Source: Vibrio palustris
GTDB lineage: Bacteria; Pseudomonadota; Gammaproteobacteria; Enterobacterales; Vibrionaceae
DNA length: 64,000 nt
Direction of reading: 5' to 3'
NCBI RefSeq assembly: GCF_024346995.1
Contig: NZ_AP024887.1
Coordinates: forward strand, 1,860,001-1,924,000
The first letter of the stretch is position 1. The number at the start of each line of letters is the position of its first letter. Below, piece after piece: positions 24,268-33,143 of the stretch. The notes under the pieces are model-generated. The model saw only the letters and a list, made by a program, of their open reading frames with translations. It was not told where the DNA came from and made no database searches. Position numbers and translations under genes: made by a program.

Positions 24268-27054
24268 TTAATTAAAGTAAGACTCTGACTTAGAAACTTT
24301 TACCGCACTCTGTAGAGGTGTTGGTAATGGGTTAGAAGTACTCGTTTTCAATACAATCTCTTGTTTTGCTTTCATCACTTTATGAAGAATCATATTCGCT
24401 GAACTGTCACCAACAAGAATCTTATAGCGACCTTTGTCGACATCCCAGCTATCTGTTTTTTGTTCATAATGAGCAAAAGAACGCGCATTTAGTGGAATAG
24501 TGACTGTTTTGGTTTCACCCGCTTGTAGATAAACTTTGTCAAACCCTTTCAACTCACGTTTAGGACGCTTAACTTCGCTATGTTTTGGTGCAATGTACAA
24601 CTGAGGGACTGCGTAACCAGCTTTAGAACCGGTATTCGTCACTTCGAACGTTGCATACATAGTGCCATTTTTCACAACACGATCGCTTAGTTTCAAACCA
24701 GAGTAATTAAACGTTGTATAAGATAACCCAAATCCAAATGGATACAGCGGCTTATGGCGTGACTGCATGTAACCACGGTAACCAAAGAAAATTCCTTCGC
24801 TGTAGGTCATGGTATCTTTAGCATTCTTACCCACATACGCATCAATATCGTGGTAAGACGGATAGCTTGGATTAAATTTAAATTTCTTATCCAACGTAAT
24901 CGGTAAGTGACCTGATGGGTTCACATCACCATACAGAATTTCTGCTAGAGCCTGACCACCAAATTGACCACTATAGAAAGCATGTAACACGCCTGCTGCA
25001 GTTTTATTCCAAGGCATCATGTTCATTCCGCCACCGCCATGCATAACAACAATGGTGTTAGGGTTGGCTTTGGTCAGTTTTTTCAACATGACTTTCTGTT
25101 GATCTGGTAGATTGAAGCTAGGGTCTGTTCCTTCACCTTCGTATTCATAATTACGACCTACGACAGCAACAACGGCATCATAACGATTAATATCCGTTGG
25201 CGGTGTTAGTGATGCCCAGCTTACCTGAAGACCGTTCATACCACCTAAGTTGGTTTGGAAACGTTCTTGATTACGTTTGTACTCTACTCGCACAGTGTAC
25301 AATTTACCCGCTTTCAAGCGTGGCGTTTTAGCCGTAACGGGAATCGCATTCGGAACATCTTTCGCTCGCGAAATGCCATCGCTTTCCATCATTAGCTTAT
25401 CATTTAGATACACTTCAAATGGACCGTCCGCACGTACTTTTAGTACTTGAGGACCGGTTGTTTGTGGACGAATTTTACCGATAACACGCATAGAGAATGC
25501 GCCCTGCTGAGGATTAATATCGTTTAGATCACGAGAACCATCTTCAGCACCTGTCGGTATCGCATTGCATTTAATACGCGAAACATCAGCTTGTGTGTCA
25601 TTACAGGCATTAACAACCTTGTTGGTCATATCAACCCAGTTGAAATTCACACCCAGCTCACGACGTATGAGTGATGGTGTGCCAGCAAGATCCAAGTTGT
25701 TGTAGTACTCAACAGTTACGCCAGGTGCACACGCATCGTTTCCTTTCACACAAGATGGCTGTAGGAACTGAAGTTGTGTTGGATCTAACGCCATACCTTT
25801 CAGAAAAGTCACATTCTCTGGAGACACATTCAACGCTTTTAAACCGGCTAGCTCAGACACATAATCACTTGTTGCATCAGAGTTAGCGGTACCAAAAGGA
25901 GAGCTTGGTGCCAGCTGCGCCGCATTACCGACTACCGCGATATGAGCTGATTTATCAAGCGGTAACAATTTACCTTGGTAACGTGAGTGGTTTTTCAGTA
26001 ACACAATACCTTCACGCGCTGTCGCTAAAGCCGCTTGCTGGCCATATTCTGGATGCGCTAAGTTTTGTGCTTCAAAAGTACGTTCATCAAAACCATAACG
26101 AATCAGTGCACGTAAATTACGTTTTACTTTGTCATTAATAACGTCAGGATGAAGCTGACCACTATTTACATATGGTTGCAGTTTGTTTTGAGTAAACTCA
26201 AGACCAGAAGGCATGTCGAGGTCGGTACCAGCTTGAGCACCTTTTAAGCCATGCTTGATGGAGTTAAAATCCGATAAAACAAAGCCTTGATAGCCCCACT
26301 CACCTTTCACAATATCCGTAATGATATGATGGTTTTCACAAGAGTAATCACCGTTAATCTTATTAAAACCACACATCAATGATGCGATATCGGCGTTTTT
26401 AACCAACGACTCAAATGGCACAAGGTACATTTCACGCAATGTGCGCTCATCGACCTTCACATCTAAGTTTTGACGGTTAGCATCTTGCTCATTGGCAATC
26501 AAGTGTTTGGCGCTCGCTTGCACGCCTTGAGCTTGAATACCATTGGTAATGGATGGAGCTAAAACAGAGCATAGGAAAGGATCTTCACCACAAATTGACT
26601 CTGCTGCTCGACCATTCAATGGTGTGCGGTATAAGTTAACAACAGGTGATAACAACTGTTCACCACCCGCCATGCGAGTTTCATACCCTAACGCTTTACC
26701 TTGTTGTTTAGCACGCTGTAGGTTCCATGTCGCCGCCATCATCGTTTGTGATGGATAACTCGCACCAAAAATTTTTCCGTTGACGTATAAACCCATTGTC
26801 GAGTCATTCGCAACCGTACCTTCAATACCAAAGCGTTGATTGGTTGGAATCATATGGCCGTCATCAACTCGAATAAATTGGTATTTTTCAGACGGTGACA
26901 TATTATCCAAAATTGAGCTAACTTTGGCTTCTACATCAAGCCAAGAACGTCCATTATAATACCCGCTCGAATCGTCAGAAGATGCAGCAAAGCTTGCTGA
27001 AGACGATATACTTAAGGCAATCAATGAACTAAAAACAATGCCTTTATTTTTCAT
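24268..27054 (-). CDS. Exported GH3 beta-glucosidase with PA14 insert
   Basis: The 928-residue protein has a signal peptide (VFSSLIALSISSSASFA). The GH3 N-terminal domain carries the sugar-binding KHLIANEQDANR and the nucleophile region GFVLSDFNSIKHG (Asp). The (alpha/beta)6 domain begins near LLPLDKSAHIAVVG. It is interrupted by a PA14-like domain (~440-600, PGVTVEYYNNLDLAG onward), as in bacterial and yeast beta-glucosidases. A fibronectin-III-like end contains PQLYIAPKHSEVKRPKRELKG. It should release glucose from beta-glucosides or laminari-oligosaccharides in the periplasm. The start overlaps a small exported-protein gene by 11 bases, and a GH128 gene is divergent. Confidence 0.93.
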   Translation of the reverse strand: MKNKGIVFSSLIALSISSSASFAASSDDSSGYYNGRSWLDVEAKVSSILDNMSPSEKYQFIRVDDGHMIPTNQRFGIEGTVANDSTMGLYVNGKIFGASYPSQTMMAATWNLQRAKQQGKALGYETRMAGGEQLLSPVVNLYRTPLNGRAAESICGEDPFLCSVLAPSITNGIQAQGVQASAKHLIANEQDANRQNLDVKVDERTLREMYLVPFESLVKNADIASLMCGFNKINGDYSCENHHIITDIVKGEWGYQGFVLSDFNSIKHGLKGAQAGTDLDMPSGLEFTQNKLQPYVNSGQLHPDVINDKVKRNLRALIRYGFDERTFEAQNLAHPEYGQQAALATAREGIVLLKNHSRYQGKLLPLDKSAHIAVVGNAAQLAPSSPFGTANSDATSDYVSELAGLKALNVSPENVTFLKGMALDPTQLQFLQPSCVKGNDACAPGVTVEYYNNLDLAGTPSLIRRELGVNFNWVDMTNKVVNACNDTQADVSRIKCNAIPTGAEDGSRDLNDINPQQGAFSMRVIGKIRPQTTGPQVLKVRADGPFEVYLNDKLMMESDGISRAKDVPNAIPVTAKTPRLKAGKLYTVRVEYKRNQERFQTNLGGMNGLQVSWASLTPPTDINRYDAVVAVVGRNYEYEGEGTDPSFNLPDQQKVMLKKLTKANPNTIVVMHGGGGMNMMPWNKTAAGVLHAFYSGQFGGQALAEILYGDVNPSGHLPITLDKKFKFNPSYPSYHDIDAYVGKNAKDTMTYSEGIFFGYRGYMQSRHKPLYPFGFGLSYTTFNYSGLKLSDRVVKNGTMYATFEVTNTGSKAGYAVPQLYIAPKHSEVKRPKRELKGFDKVYLQAGETKTVTIPLNARSFAHYEQKTDSWDVDKGRYKILVGDSSANMILHKVMKAKQEIVLKTSTSNPLPTPLQSAVKVSKSESYFN

Positions 27055-27301
27055 TTTTTTCTACCTTTATATTCATCGCATCTTCATGGCTTTGTTCAAC
27101 ACGCAATAACTCTTGTCTGGATTGCTTCTGGCGCGACTTCATGTAATCGCTCGCGTGAGTTATCTGTTCTTTTTGCTGTTCGTAATGCTTACGCGCCTCG
27201 GATAGATTTGAGGCATCAGATGTGTTAGCAGAAACATAGCTTGGCAATCCACTTGCCAAAATGACGCTAACAGTTAACATACGCTGAACTAATCGACGCA
27301 T
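27044..27301 (-). CDS. Small exported helical protein upstream of GH3
   Basis: The 85-residue product starts MRRLVQRMLTVSVILASGLP and has a predicted signal peptide ending near YVSA. The mature ~60 residues are highly charged and helical (EARKHYEQQKEQ, SRQKQSRQELLRVEQ), and I recognise no family. AGGAG lies 7 bases before the ATG. Its stop overlaps the GH3 start by 11 bases, so GH3 translation is probably coupled to it. It could be a small periplasmic helper or simply a leader gene for GH3. Confidence 0.7.
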   Translation of the reverse strand: MRRLVQRMLTVSVILASGLPSYVSANTSDASNLSEARKHYEQQKEQITHASDYMKSRQKQSRQELLRVEQSHEDAMNIKVEKNEK

Positions 27302-27845
27302 TTCATAACTCCTACTGTAAAATTAATTTTAAATAAAATTATTTTTATTATGAATAAAATTCGTGCGTATCCTACAGAAATAAAAACCAAATTAATAGTG
27401 AACAAAAAACAAGCAATAAAACATGTTTCATATATTGACTTAATTGGCGTATATAATAAAAACCTTATAAAACAAAAAGTTAAAATATAAACATAAAAAA
27501 TAAAAAATAGAATAGATGATATAAATGATATTTATATTATTAATTTATTCACTAATTTGCACAAACCTAACAAAAAAATGACTTAACTTAAATGTCTCAT
27601 CATTGAGATTTATTATCAATATTTGTAATCTTGATTATTAATGACATCTTTATGCCTATTTGTCTTGTAATCTTAATAAAATAAATGATTAGCATTTAAG
27701 TAGAACATTTTTTCAGTGGTATATTACGGCAACAAAAACCTATTTTTTTATATTGCTCCCAAAAAAAAGACATTTTTATCATTAATTGACTAGAATTACT
27801 TCATCAGTCATTAGTATTTCTTTTTTTTAAGAAAAGTAATCCTCT
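27302..27845. other. AT-rich divergent promoter region between GH3 and GH128 genes
   Basis: About 540 bases of strongly AT-rich sequence with no gene. It contains many A- and T-tracts and a short inverted repeat TCTCA-TCAT-TGAGA near 27592-27606. It separates two divergent glucan-enzyme genes and so must hold both promoters. Such composition is typical of H-NS-silenced or transferred segments (inference). Confidence 0.6.
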
Positions 27846-29084
27846 ATGTATATCCTTACTCGTCAATTTTTACTCCTCTTACTTTGTAGTATTATATTCC
27901 TAGATACCGCATACAGTCAGGGGATACCTTCTAAACGCGGCATTGCATCGACCAATATACACCCGGCCGATCTTGACATTATGAGCGGCCGTATTGCTTG
28001 GTGGTATAACTGGAGCACCGAACCGACAAATATAAAAGACAACTCGCCAAACGACCGTAATGTTGATTATGTACCCATGACACATCGTTCAGATTTTGAT
28101 GAGACGGCTTTACGCCAGTACCTCGATAATCATCCTAATGTTGAGTACTTGCTTGCATTTAACGAACCCAATTTTGTCGATCAAGCGAACCTTACGCCAC
28201 AAGAGCTTGCCAATATTTGGCCAAGACTCGAGTCCATAGCGGATGACTATCAGCTTCAATTGATCAGCGCAGCTGTCAATTACAGTCCTGGCGAAGTGAA
28301 TATCCCTAATACAGAGGATAACGGCAGCCCTTTTGCCTACCTTGATGCATTTTTTGAGGCATGCCCTCACTGTCGCGTCGACTATATCGCCGTACACAGT
28401 TATATGGCGAGTGTCGATTCATTCAAACAATACATACGCCAATTTTATGAGCGCTATCATAAACCTGTTTGGGTCACAGAATGGAACTTAAGTCTACCAG
28501 AACAAACTGAAACCCTTGAACAACAAATGAATTATATGGCCGAGACTGTCAGGTGGATGGATCAATCTGATGAAGTGTTTCGTTATGCATGGTTTGTCGG
28601 ACGCAGCTCCCACGGTTCACAAAACTGGCCCTATATGGATCTACTCGATGCCCCTGGTCAGTGGTCAATACTTGGAAAACTCTATCAAGGTATTCAAAGT
28701 CCTCAGGACTACCGCCAGATCCCGGCAGTCATACAAGCGCAAGACGCTATTACTCTCTCTGGCTTTACGCACCGAGTCTCTGACAATCAAGATATTCAGT
28801 TATTTTCGAAAACTGGCAGTCAAAGCCAAACACTGAGTTATCAAATAGACGTAAAAACACCACGCTCATATAACTTAACCCTGCACTATGCTGCGCAGCA
28901 ATACTCCGAGGTAACCATACTCGTTGATGGTACTGCTCAGAAAAAATTATCGTTGTGGAACACGGGCAGTATCTATTATTGGGCTGATAGTATCTCAACA
29001 ATCAATATCCCCTTTGGGCAACACACGATCACATTACAAGTGAACAGTGGCAAACCTAACTTTGATTGGCTGAAGTTCGAGTAA
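27846..29084 (+). CDS. Secreted GH128 endo-beta-1,3-glucanase with C-terminal CBM-like domain
   Basis: The 412-residue protein has a signal peptide (FLLLLLCSIIFLDTAYS). Its ~265-residue catalytic domain has the Glyco_hydro_cc (GH128) pattern. A YLLAFNEPNF segment holds the probable acid/base Glu and HKPVWVTEWNL the probable nucleophile Glu, with VDYIAVHSYM between. Residues ~300-412 form a beta-sandwich resembling CBM6/CBM35, ending GKPNFDWLKFE. The expected activity is cleavage of beta-1,3-glucans such as laminarin or fungal glucan. The divergent GH3 gene could finish the oligosaccharides. Confidence 0.85.
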   Translation: MYILTRQFLLLLLCSIIFLDTAYSQGIPSKRGIASTNIHPADLDIMSGRIAWWYNWSTEPTNIKDNSPNDRNVDYVPMTHRSDFDETALRQYLDNHPNVEYLLAFNEPNFVDQANLTPQELANIWPRLESIADDYQLQLISAAVNYSPGEVNIPNTEDNGSPFAYLDAFFEACPHCRVDYIAVHSYMASVDSFKQYIRQFYERYHKPVWVTEWNLSLPEQTETLEQQMNYMAETVRWMDQSDEVFRYAWFVGRSSHGSQNWPYMDLLDAPGQWSILGKLYQGIQSPQDYRQIPAVIQAQDAITLSGFTHRVSDNQDIQLFSKTGSQSQTLSYQIDVKTPRSYNLTLHYAAQQYSEVTILVDGTAQKKLSLWNTGSIYYWADSISTINIPFGQHTITLQVNSGKPNFDWLKFE

Positions 29085-29122
29085 CCCCCCACTCGTCATC
29101 AATATAAGATCACAGATAATAT

Positions 29123-29185
29123 GGCTGCGAACGACTCTTTTTATGGTTTCTAAGCAACTATAGTTCGCAGCTATGGTTCGCAGCC
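29123..29185. repeat. Repeated GTTCGCAGC elements able to fold
   Basis: GGCTGCGAAC at 29123-29132 is complementary to GTTCGCAGCC at 29176-29185. A second copy GTTCGCAGC lies at 29163-29171 in direct repeat with the latter. Two alternative hairpins are possible after the GH128 stop. There is no T tract, so its role is unclear; it may be a terminator or mRNA end. Confidence 0.5.
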
Positions 29186-29260
29186 AAATTGATCAATACC
29201 TTCCATCCTTGCTGAGCTGATCCTAATAAAATATTTACCCCATTCATCGAACTTGCTAGT

Positions 29261-29293
29261 ATGTAAACAATAAAATACAACAAATGTTTACAA
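29261..29293. promoter_or_regulatory. BirA-type biotin operator in front of bioMNY
   Basis: ATGTAAACA (29261-29269) and TGTTTACAA (29285-29293) form an inverted repeat with exactly 15 bases between. The known BirA operator of gammaproteobacteria is TTGTAAACC-N15-GGTTTACAA. Position about 55 bases before bioM and the biotin-transport operon downstream support biotin-dependent repression. Confidence 0.8.
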
Positions 29294-29347
29294 TTGAATA
29301 AAAGTTAATCAGTTGTATTGTTAATACATAAGCTAGGTGCCATAAAC

Positions 29348-30109
29348 ATGACGGTTACATACGCCCCTCCCCATCAACATGCTTACACAGAGACCGGCAT
29401 CAACTTACAAGCGGTGAATTTGGATATCCAAGGCAAACGAATATTAAACCAATTGTCCTTTCAATCAGACGTGCCACGATTAGGTATTATTGGACGCAAC
29501 GGTTCTGGTAAATCAACGCTCTCGCGTGTGTTATCAGGCTTACTTGCTGTTGATTCCGGTGCTGTCACACTCGCGGGGATTAACCCGGAGACCCAACGTA
29601 AACAAGCGTTACAAGAAGTCGGATTATTGTTTCAAAACCCTGATCATCAGATTATTTTCCCGACAGTGTTAGAAGAAATGGTCTTCGGTTTACGCCAGCT
29701 GGGACAGAAAAAATCCGAAGCAACGCAATACGCGTTCGAGATCTTAGAGCAATTTGGTAAAAGCCATTGGAAGGATGCCCACACGGCTTCGCTATCTCAA
29801 GGGCAAAAACATTTGTTGTGCCTAATGGCAGTCGTCGCTATGCGCCCCAAACTCATTATCCTTGATGAACCTTTTGCGGGATTGGATATTCCTACCAAAA
29901 AACAGCTACAGCGCTATCTTGACCGTTTTCCTGGCAAACTGATACACATTAGCCATGACCCCAGTGATATAGAACATTACGAGCAAATTGTGTGGCTAGA
30001 AGCAGGTCAACTCGAACGAATCGGAAGCCCGAATGATGTTCTACCACATTATCTCAATACCATGAACACGTTAGGAGACAGTGATGATATCTCTGACCTC
30101 GCCGGTTAA
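29348..30109 (+). CDS. bioM: Biotin ECF transporter ATPase BioM
   Basis: This is the ATP-binding subunit of an energy-coupling-factor transporter dedicated to biotin. The 253-residue product shows Walker A IIGRNGSGKSTL, a Q-loop in LLFQNPDHQIIFPTVLEEMVFGL (the ECF-type NPD), and an ABC signature SLSQGQKHLL. Walker B is LIILDEPFAGLD and the H-loop IHISHD. The ATG at 29348 is chosen because AGGTG precedes it; the frame upstream starts only with TTG. It overlaps bioN by 26 bases, and bioY follows. Confidence 0.92.
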   Translation: MTVTYAPPHQHAYTETGINLQAVNLDIQGKRILNQLSFQSDVPRLGIIGRNGSGKSTLSRVLSGLLAVDSGAVTLAGINPETQRKQALQEVGLLFQNPDHQIIFPTVLEEMVFGLRQLGQKKSEATQYAFEILEQFGKSHWKDAHTASLSQGQKHLLCLMAVVAMRPKLIILDEPFAGLDIPTKKQLQRYLDRFPGKLIHISHDPSDIEHYEQIVWLEAGQLERIGSPNDVLPHYLNTMNTLGDSDDISDLAG

Positions 30110-30707
30110 TACTCGTGCTCATCATTGGCCTGCAGGACAAAAACTTGCTGCATTATGCATCACTACACTTACCTTGTTTTTTATTGAAAATATTATCATT
30201 CAAGCGAGTGTTTTATTGTTAGTGCTTTGCTTGTACGCCTTGCCTGGATGGTCTTTTTTTAAACACGGCTGGAAAGCCTTATCACTGCTATTCCCGTTTA
30301 TTGTACTTGTCGGTATTTGGCATGTTTGGATTGGCGAGTATCAAGAAGGCGCTACCTTAATTTTACGCCTGCTTTCAACGGTCGCCCTAGCAAACTTAGT
30401 GACGATGACTACTCGCCTCTCTGATATGGTCGATGTCGTCAGTTTAATCACTCGCCCACTGCAAAAGATCGGCCTTAACCCACACGCTTTAGAGGTGGCA
30501 ATCGCATTAGTAATTCGTATGACGCCGGTACTGATTACCAAAGGGCAATCATTAAAGTGGGCATGGCAAGCACGATCATACAAACGTTCTGGATGGCGAA
30601 TTTTACTGCCCTTTACCATACTAGCCCTCGATGATGCGGATCATGTCGCGGATGCCATCCGCGCACGAGGTGGTATCAACCCGGTCGATAATGATGCTCA
30701 AGAGTAA
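30084..30707 (+). CDS. bioN: Biotin ECF transporter transmembrane subunit BioN
   Basis: This EcfT-type membrane coupling protein links the ATPase to the substrate-binding BioY. The 207-residue product has four to five hydrophobic helices and the EcfT cytoplasmic coupling motifs with Ala-Arg-Gly signatures, AWQARSYKR and ADAIRARGG. AGGAG lies six bases before the ATG at 30084, inside the end of bioM. Confidence 0.9.
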   Translation: MISLTSPVNTRAHHWPAGQKLAALCITTLTLFFIENIIIQASVLLLVLCLYALPGWSFFKHGWKALSLLFPFIVLVGIWHVWIGEYQEGATLILRLLSTVALANLVTMTTRLSDMVDVVSLITRPLQKIGLNPHALEVAIALVIRMTPVLITKGQSLKWAWQARSYKRSGWRILLPFTILALDDADHVADAIRARGGINPVDNDAQE

Positions 30708-30737
30708 CGTTCATTCATCTCTTTTATAGGAATTTAC

Positions 30738-31295
30738 ATGAGAAATAACACTGAAAAACACGTCGCTTACGTGGCACTTTTTGCCGCATTAATTGCCGCT
30801 CTGGGATTAGTTCCCAAACTAACATTGGGATTTGGGGTGCCGATTACCGCTCAAAATCTTGGTATTATGCTCTGTGGCACCATTTTAGGCGCCAAACGCG
30901 GCTCACAAGCTGTTTTATTATTTTTATTGCTTGTCGCAGTCGGCTTACCACTTCTGTCAGGCGGAAATGGCGGCCTAGGTGTCTTCTTTTCTGTTTCTGG
31001 TGGTTTTTTGATTAGCTGGCCTATTAGCGCACTGATCATCGGGTGGATTGTAGAGAAGTGCCAAAAAGGTTCACTAGCGCTGGTTGCGGGAGTCGCCTCT
31101 GTTATCGGTGGGATTGTTGTGGTGTATATATTTGGTATCGCAGGGATGGCCATCGTGCTGAAAAAGAGTATATGGGAATGTACAACCATGGCGAGCATCT
31201 TTCTTCCTGGAGACATCATTAAAGCCTTTATCGCTGGCCTACTAACTGCATCCATTGCTAAAGCCCGACCAGCAAGCGTACTTTCTCGTCAATAA
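30738..31295 (+). CDS. bioY: Biotin-binding S component BioY
   Basis: BioY is the substrate-binding membrane protein of the biotin transporter. The 185-residue product has six hydrophobic helices and the BioY features GVPITAQNLGIMLCGTILGAK, LLLVAVGLPLLSGGNGGLG and a late GDIIKAF. Intergenic spacing from bioN is 30 bases with TATAGGAATTTAC as ribosome site. With bioM and bioN it forms a complete BioMNY system, preceded by a BirA-like site. Confidence 0.93.
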   Translation: MRNNTEKHVAYVALFAALIAALGLVPKLTLGFGVPITAQNLGIMLCGTILGAKRGSQAVLLFLLLVAVGLPLLSGGNGGLGVFFSVSGGFLISWPISALIIGWIVEKCQKGSLALVAGVASVIGGIVVVYIFGIAGMAIVLKKSIWECTTMASIFLPGDIIKAFIAGLLTASIAKARPASVLSRQ

Positions 31296-31390
31296 CATCT
31301 ACAATCGTAGCGAGGTCACATTATAAACTTACACAGTTTGTAGGGGTAATGATATAATTTGCCACTAATTCCTCGGCATTTAAAGGTGTT

Positions 31391-33142
31391 ATGTTCATTG
31401 ATCGCTTGCAGGCTTGGTGCCATTGCTCGTTTGTAAAAAAAATCAGCATCATCATTCTCGCTTTCTCGTTATTATCCACCACCGGAATGATAATTAGCGC
31501 CCAAACCAGTAAAAGCATTCAAGGTAATGCCCATATGATCAATCGTGTCGGGGCAATGCGTATGCAAAGTTATCGTATCCTTGCATTCAGCAATCCAGCC
31601 TCTCTCAACCAGGCTCGAGAGGAAGTACGACGCTTACAAGCAGCACTCACGGCCCCGACATTTACTACCTTCATCGCCGATGAACATTTTATCGATTCCT
31701 ATGACGCAATCATTAAGCTATGGGAGTCAGAAACGAAAAAGATATTATTATCACCATCAGTGGCTCCATTACAAAAGCGTCAAGCGGTAAAAACATTTAT
31801 CGCCCAGCTCAATGTGCTGATTTCAAAAATTGATCATCATACAGAAAACAATATTACGGCGATTTCCAATACGCAAAATGTGTTTTTTCTACTCACTTTA
31901 GTGTTTCTCTTTTTGGCGTTTTCTGCGTTACATAAGCACTTATTTACCCCTTGGCGTTCTTTACTGCATATCGCTAACGCGGTACGACAGGGAGATTTTG
32001 AACAGCGATTTGAATCACGTGATTATCGAGATGAAATGGCGGTGCTCGGTAATGCTCTGAACGATATGTCGAGCCAACTTAAACTGACTTATGACGATTT
32101 AGAGCAGCGAGTCAACACCAAGACACACGAACTTGAACGCCAAAATCAGTTTTTAGACTTTTTATATCGCAGTGGACGAAGCTTCAATCGCCATCGACTC
32201 AGCGTAGATGCACTTGCATCATTATTTAACGAGTTAATGGTCATCGCCGACTTACAAAGAATCACATTTTACCCTAGTGAACATTTGCGCTATATACTCG
32301 ATAATACAATGGATTACCAACCGTCTAAACGCAGCAATACGGAGCAAGAACTGATAACTCAAGCTTGGTCAGTCAGTGATGATTCACGTGAGTATGGTCG
32401 ATTAGAAACCATGAGTACACATGCAATCCCCGCGGCACAAGCGCAATTGATCGAAACCTTTTGTGATAGTTTTACCCAATATCTCGGCGCCTTTATTCAA
32501 GAGCAACAAACCCATCAATTGTTAGTATTGGAAGAGCGGCAAACTATTGCGCGCGAACTGCATGATTCAATTGCACAATCTCTCTCCTTTTTAAAAATCA
32601 AAAGTGGCATCTTACGTATAAAAAGTGACAATCTAACGCCATCACAATACCAGTTATTAGAAGAAATAAGCCAAGAAATCAACTCAGCCTATCACCAATT
32701 AAGAGAGCTCCTCGTCACGTTTCGCCTCACACTTGATGACGCTTGCTTAGCCAATGCCATACAAAAAACCATTGATGAATATAGTGAGAAACTTGGCTTT
32801 ATCATTCACCTGAAAAATGAATGGCCAGAGCATTGTATACAGCCACAACAAGCCATTCATATATTACATATTATTCGCGAAGCATTGAGTAATATCTACA
32901 AACACTCAGGCGCTACCGATGTTTTGGTGAGTTTAACTCGTGATAGTGACAAAGAGTGTCACCTCACCATTCGTGATAACGGTGTGGGAATCTCGCCACA
33001 AAATCAGACACTCAGCACTCATTATGGACTCACGATTATTGCTGATCGTGTAAAATCGCTACCGGGTAGACTAAAGATAGACTCACAAGAACATCAAGGG
33101 ACAACGCTATTGATTGGCTTTAGCCCTTCACAAAAGGATTGA
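31391..33142 (+). CDS. narX: Nitrate/nitrite sensor histidine kinase (NarX/NarQ type)
   Basis: The 583-residue membrane kinase should sense nitrate and nitrite in the periplasm. It has TM1 at ~16-37 and immediately after it a NarX/NarQ P-box-like sequence, HMINRVGAMRMQSYRI, which binds the anion. TM2 is at ~160-180, followed by HAMP and a long linker. The HisKA_3 site is EERQTIARELHDSIAQSLSF with the phosphorylated His, and the ATPase ends with DNGVGISP. The response regulator gene begins two bases after its stop. It is divided from narGHJI by a hairpin, with the genes convergent. NarX and NarQ cannot be separated with certainty; NarX is chosen from its place beside narL and nar. Confidence 0.9.
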   Translation: MFIDRLQAWCHCSFVKKISIIILAFSLLSTTGMIISAQTSKSIQGNAHMINRVGAMRMQSYRILAFSNPASLNQAREEVRRLQAALTAPTFTTFIADEHFIDSYDAIIKLWESETKKILLSPSVAPLQKRQAVKTFIAQLNVLISKIDHHTENNITAISNTQNVFFLLTLVFLFLAFSALHKHLFTPWRSLLHIANAVRQGDFEQRFESRDYRDEMAVLGNALNDMSSQLKLTYDDLEQRVNTKTHELERQNQFLDFLYRSGRSFNRHRLSVDALASLFNELMVIADLQRITFYPSEHLRYILDNTMDYQPSKRSNTEQELITQAWSVSDDSREYGRLETMSTHAIPAAQAQLIETFCDSFTQYLGAFIQEQQTHQLLVLEERQTIARELHDSIAQSLSFLKIKSGILRIKSDNLTPSQYQLLEEISQEINSAYHQLRELLVTFRLTLDDACLANAIQKTIDEYSEKLGFIIHLKNEWPEHCIQPQQAIHILHIIREALSNIYKHSGATDVLVSLTRDSDKECHLTIRDNGVGISPQNQTLSTHYGLTIIADRVKSLPGRLKIDSQEHQGTTLLIGFSPSQKD

Positions 33143-33143
33143 T

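Noticed and set aside
30851..31255. 134-codon frame opposite bioY
   Set aside because: Shadow of bioY; Pro/Thr/Ser-rich composition and no ribosome site. BioY matches a known family.
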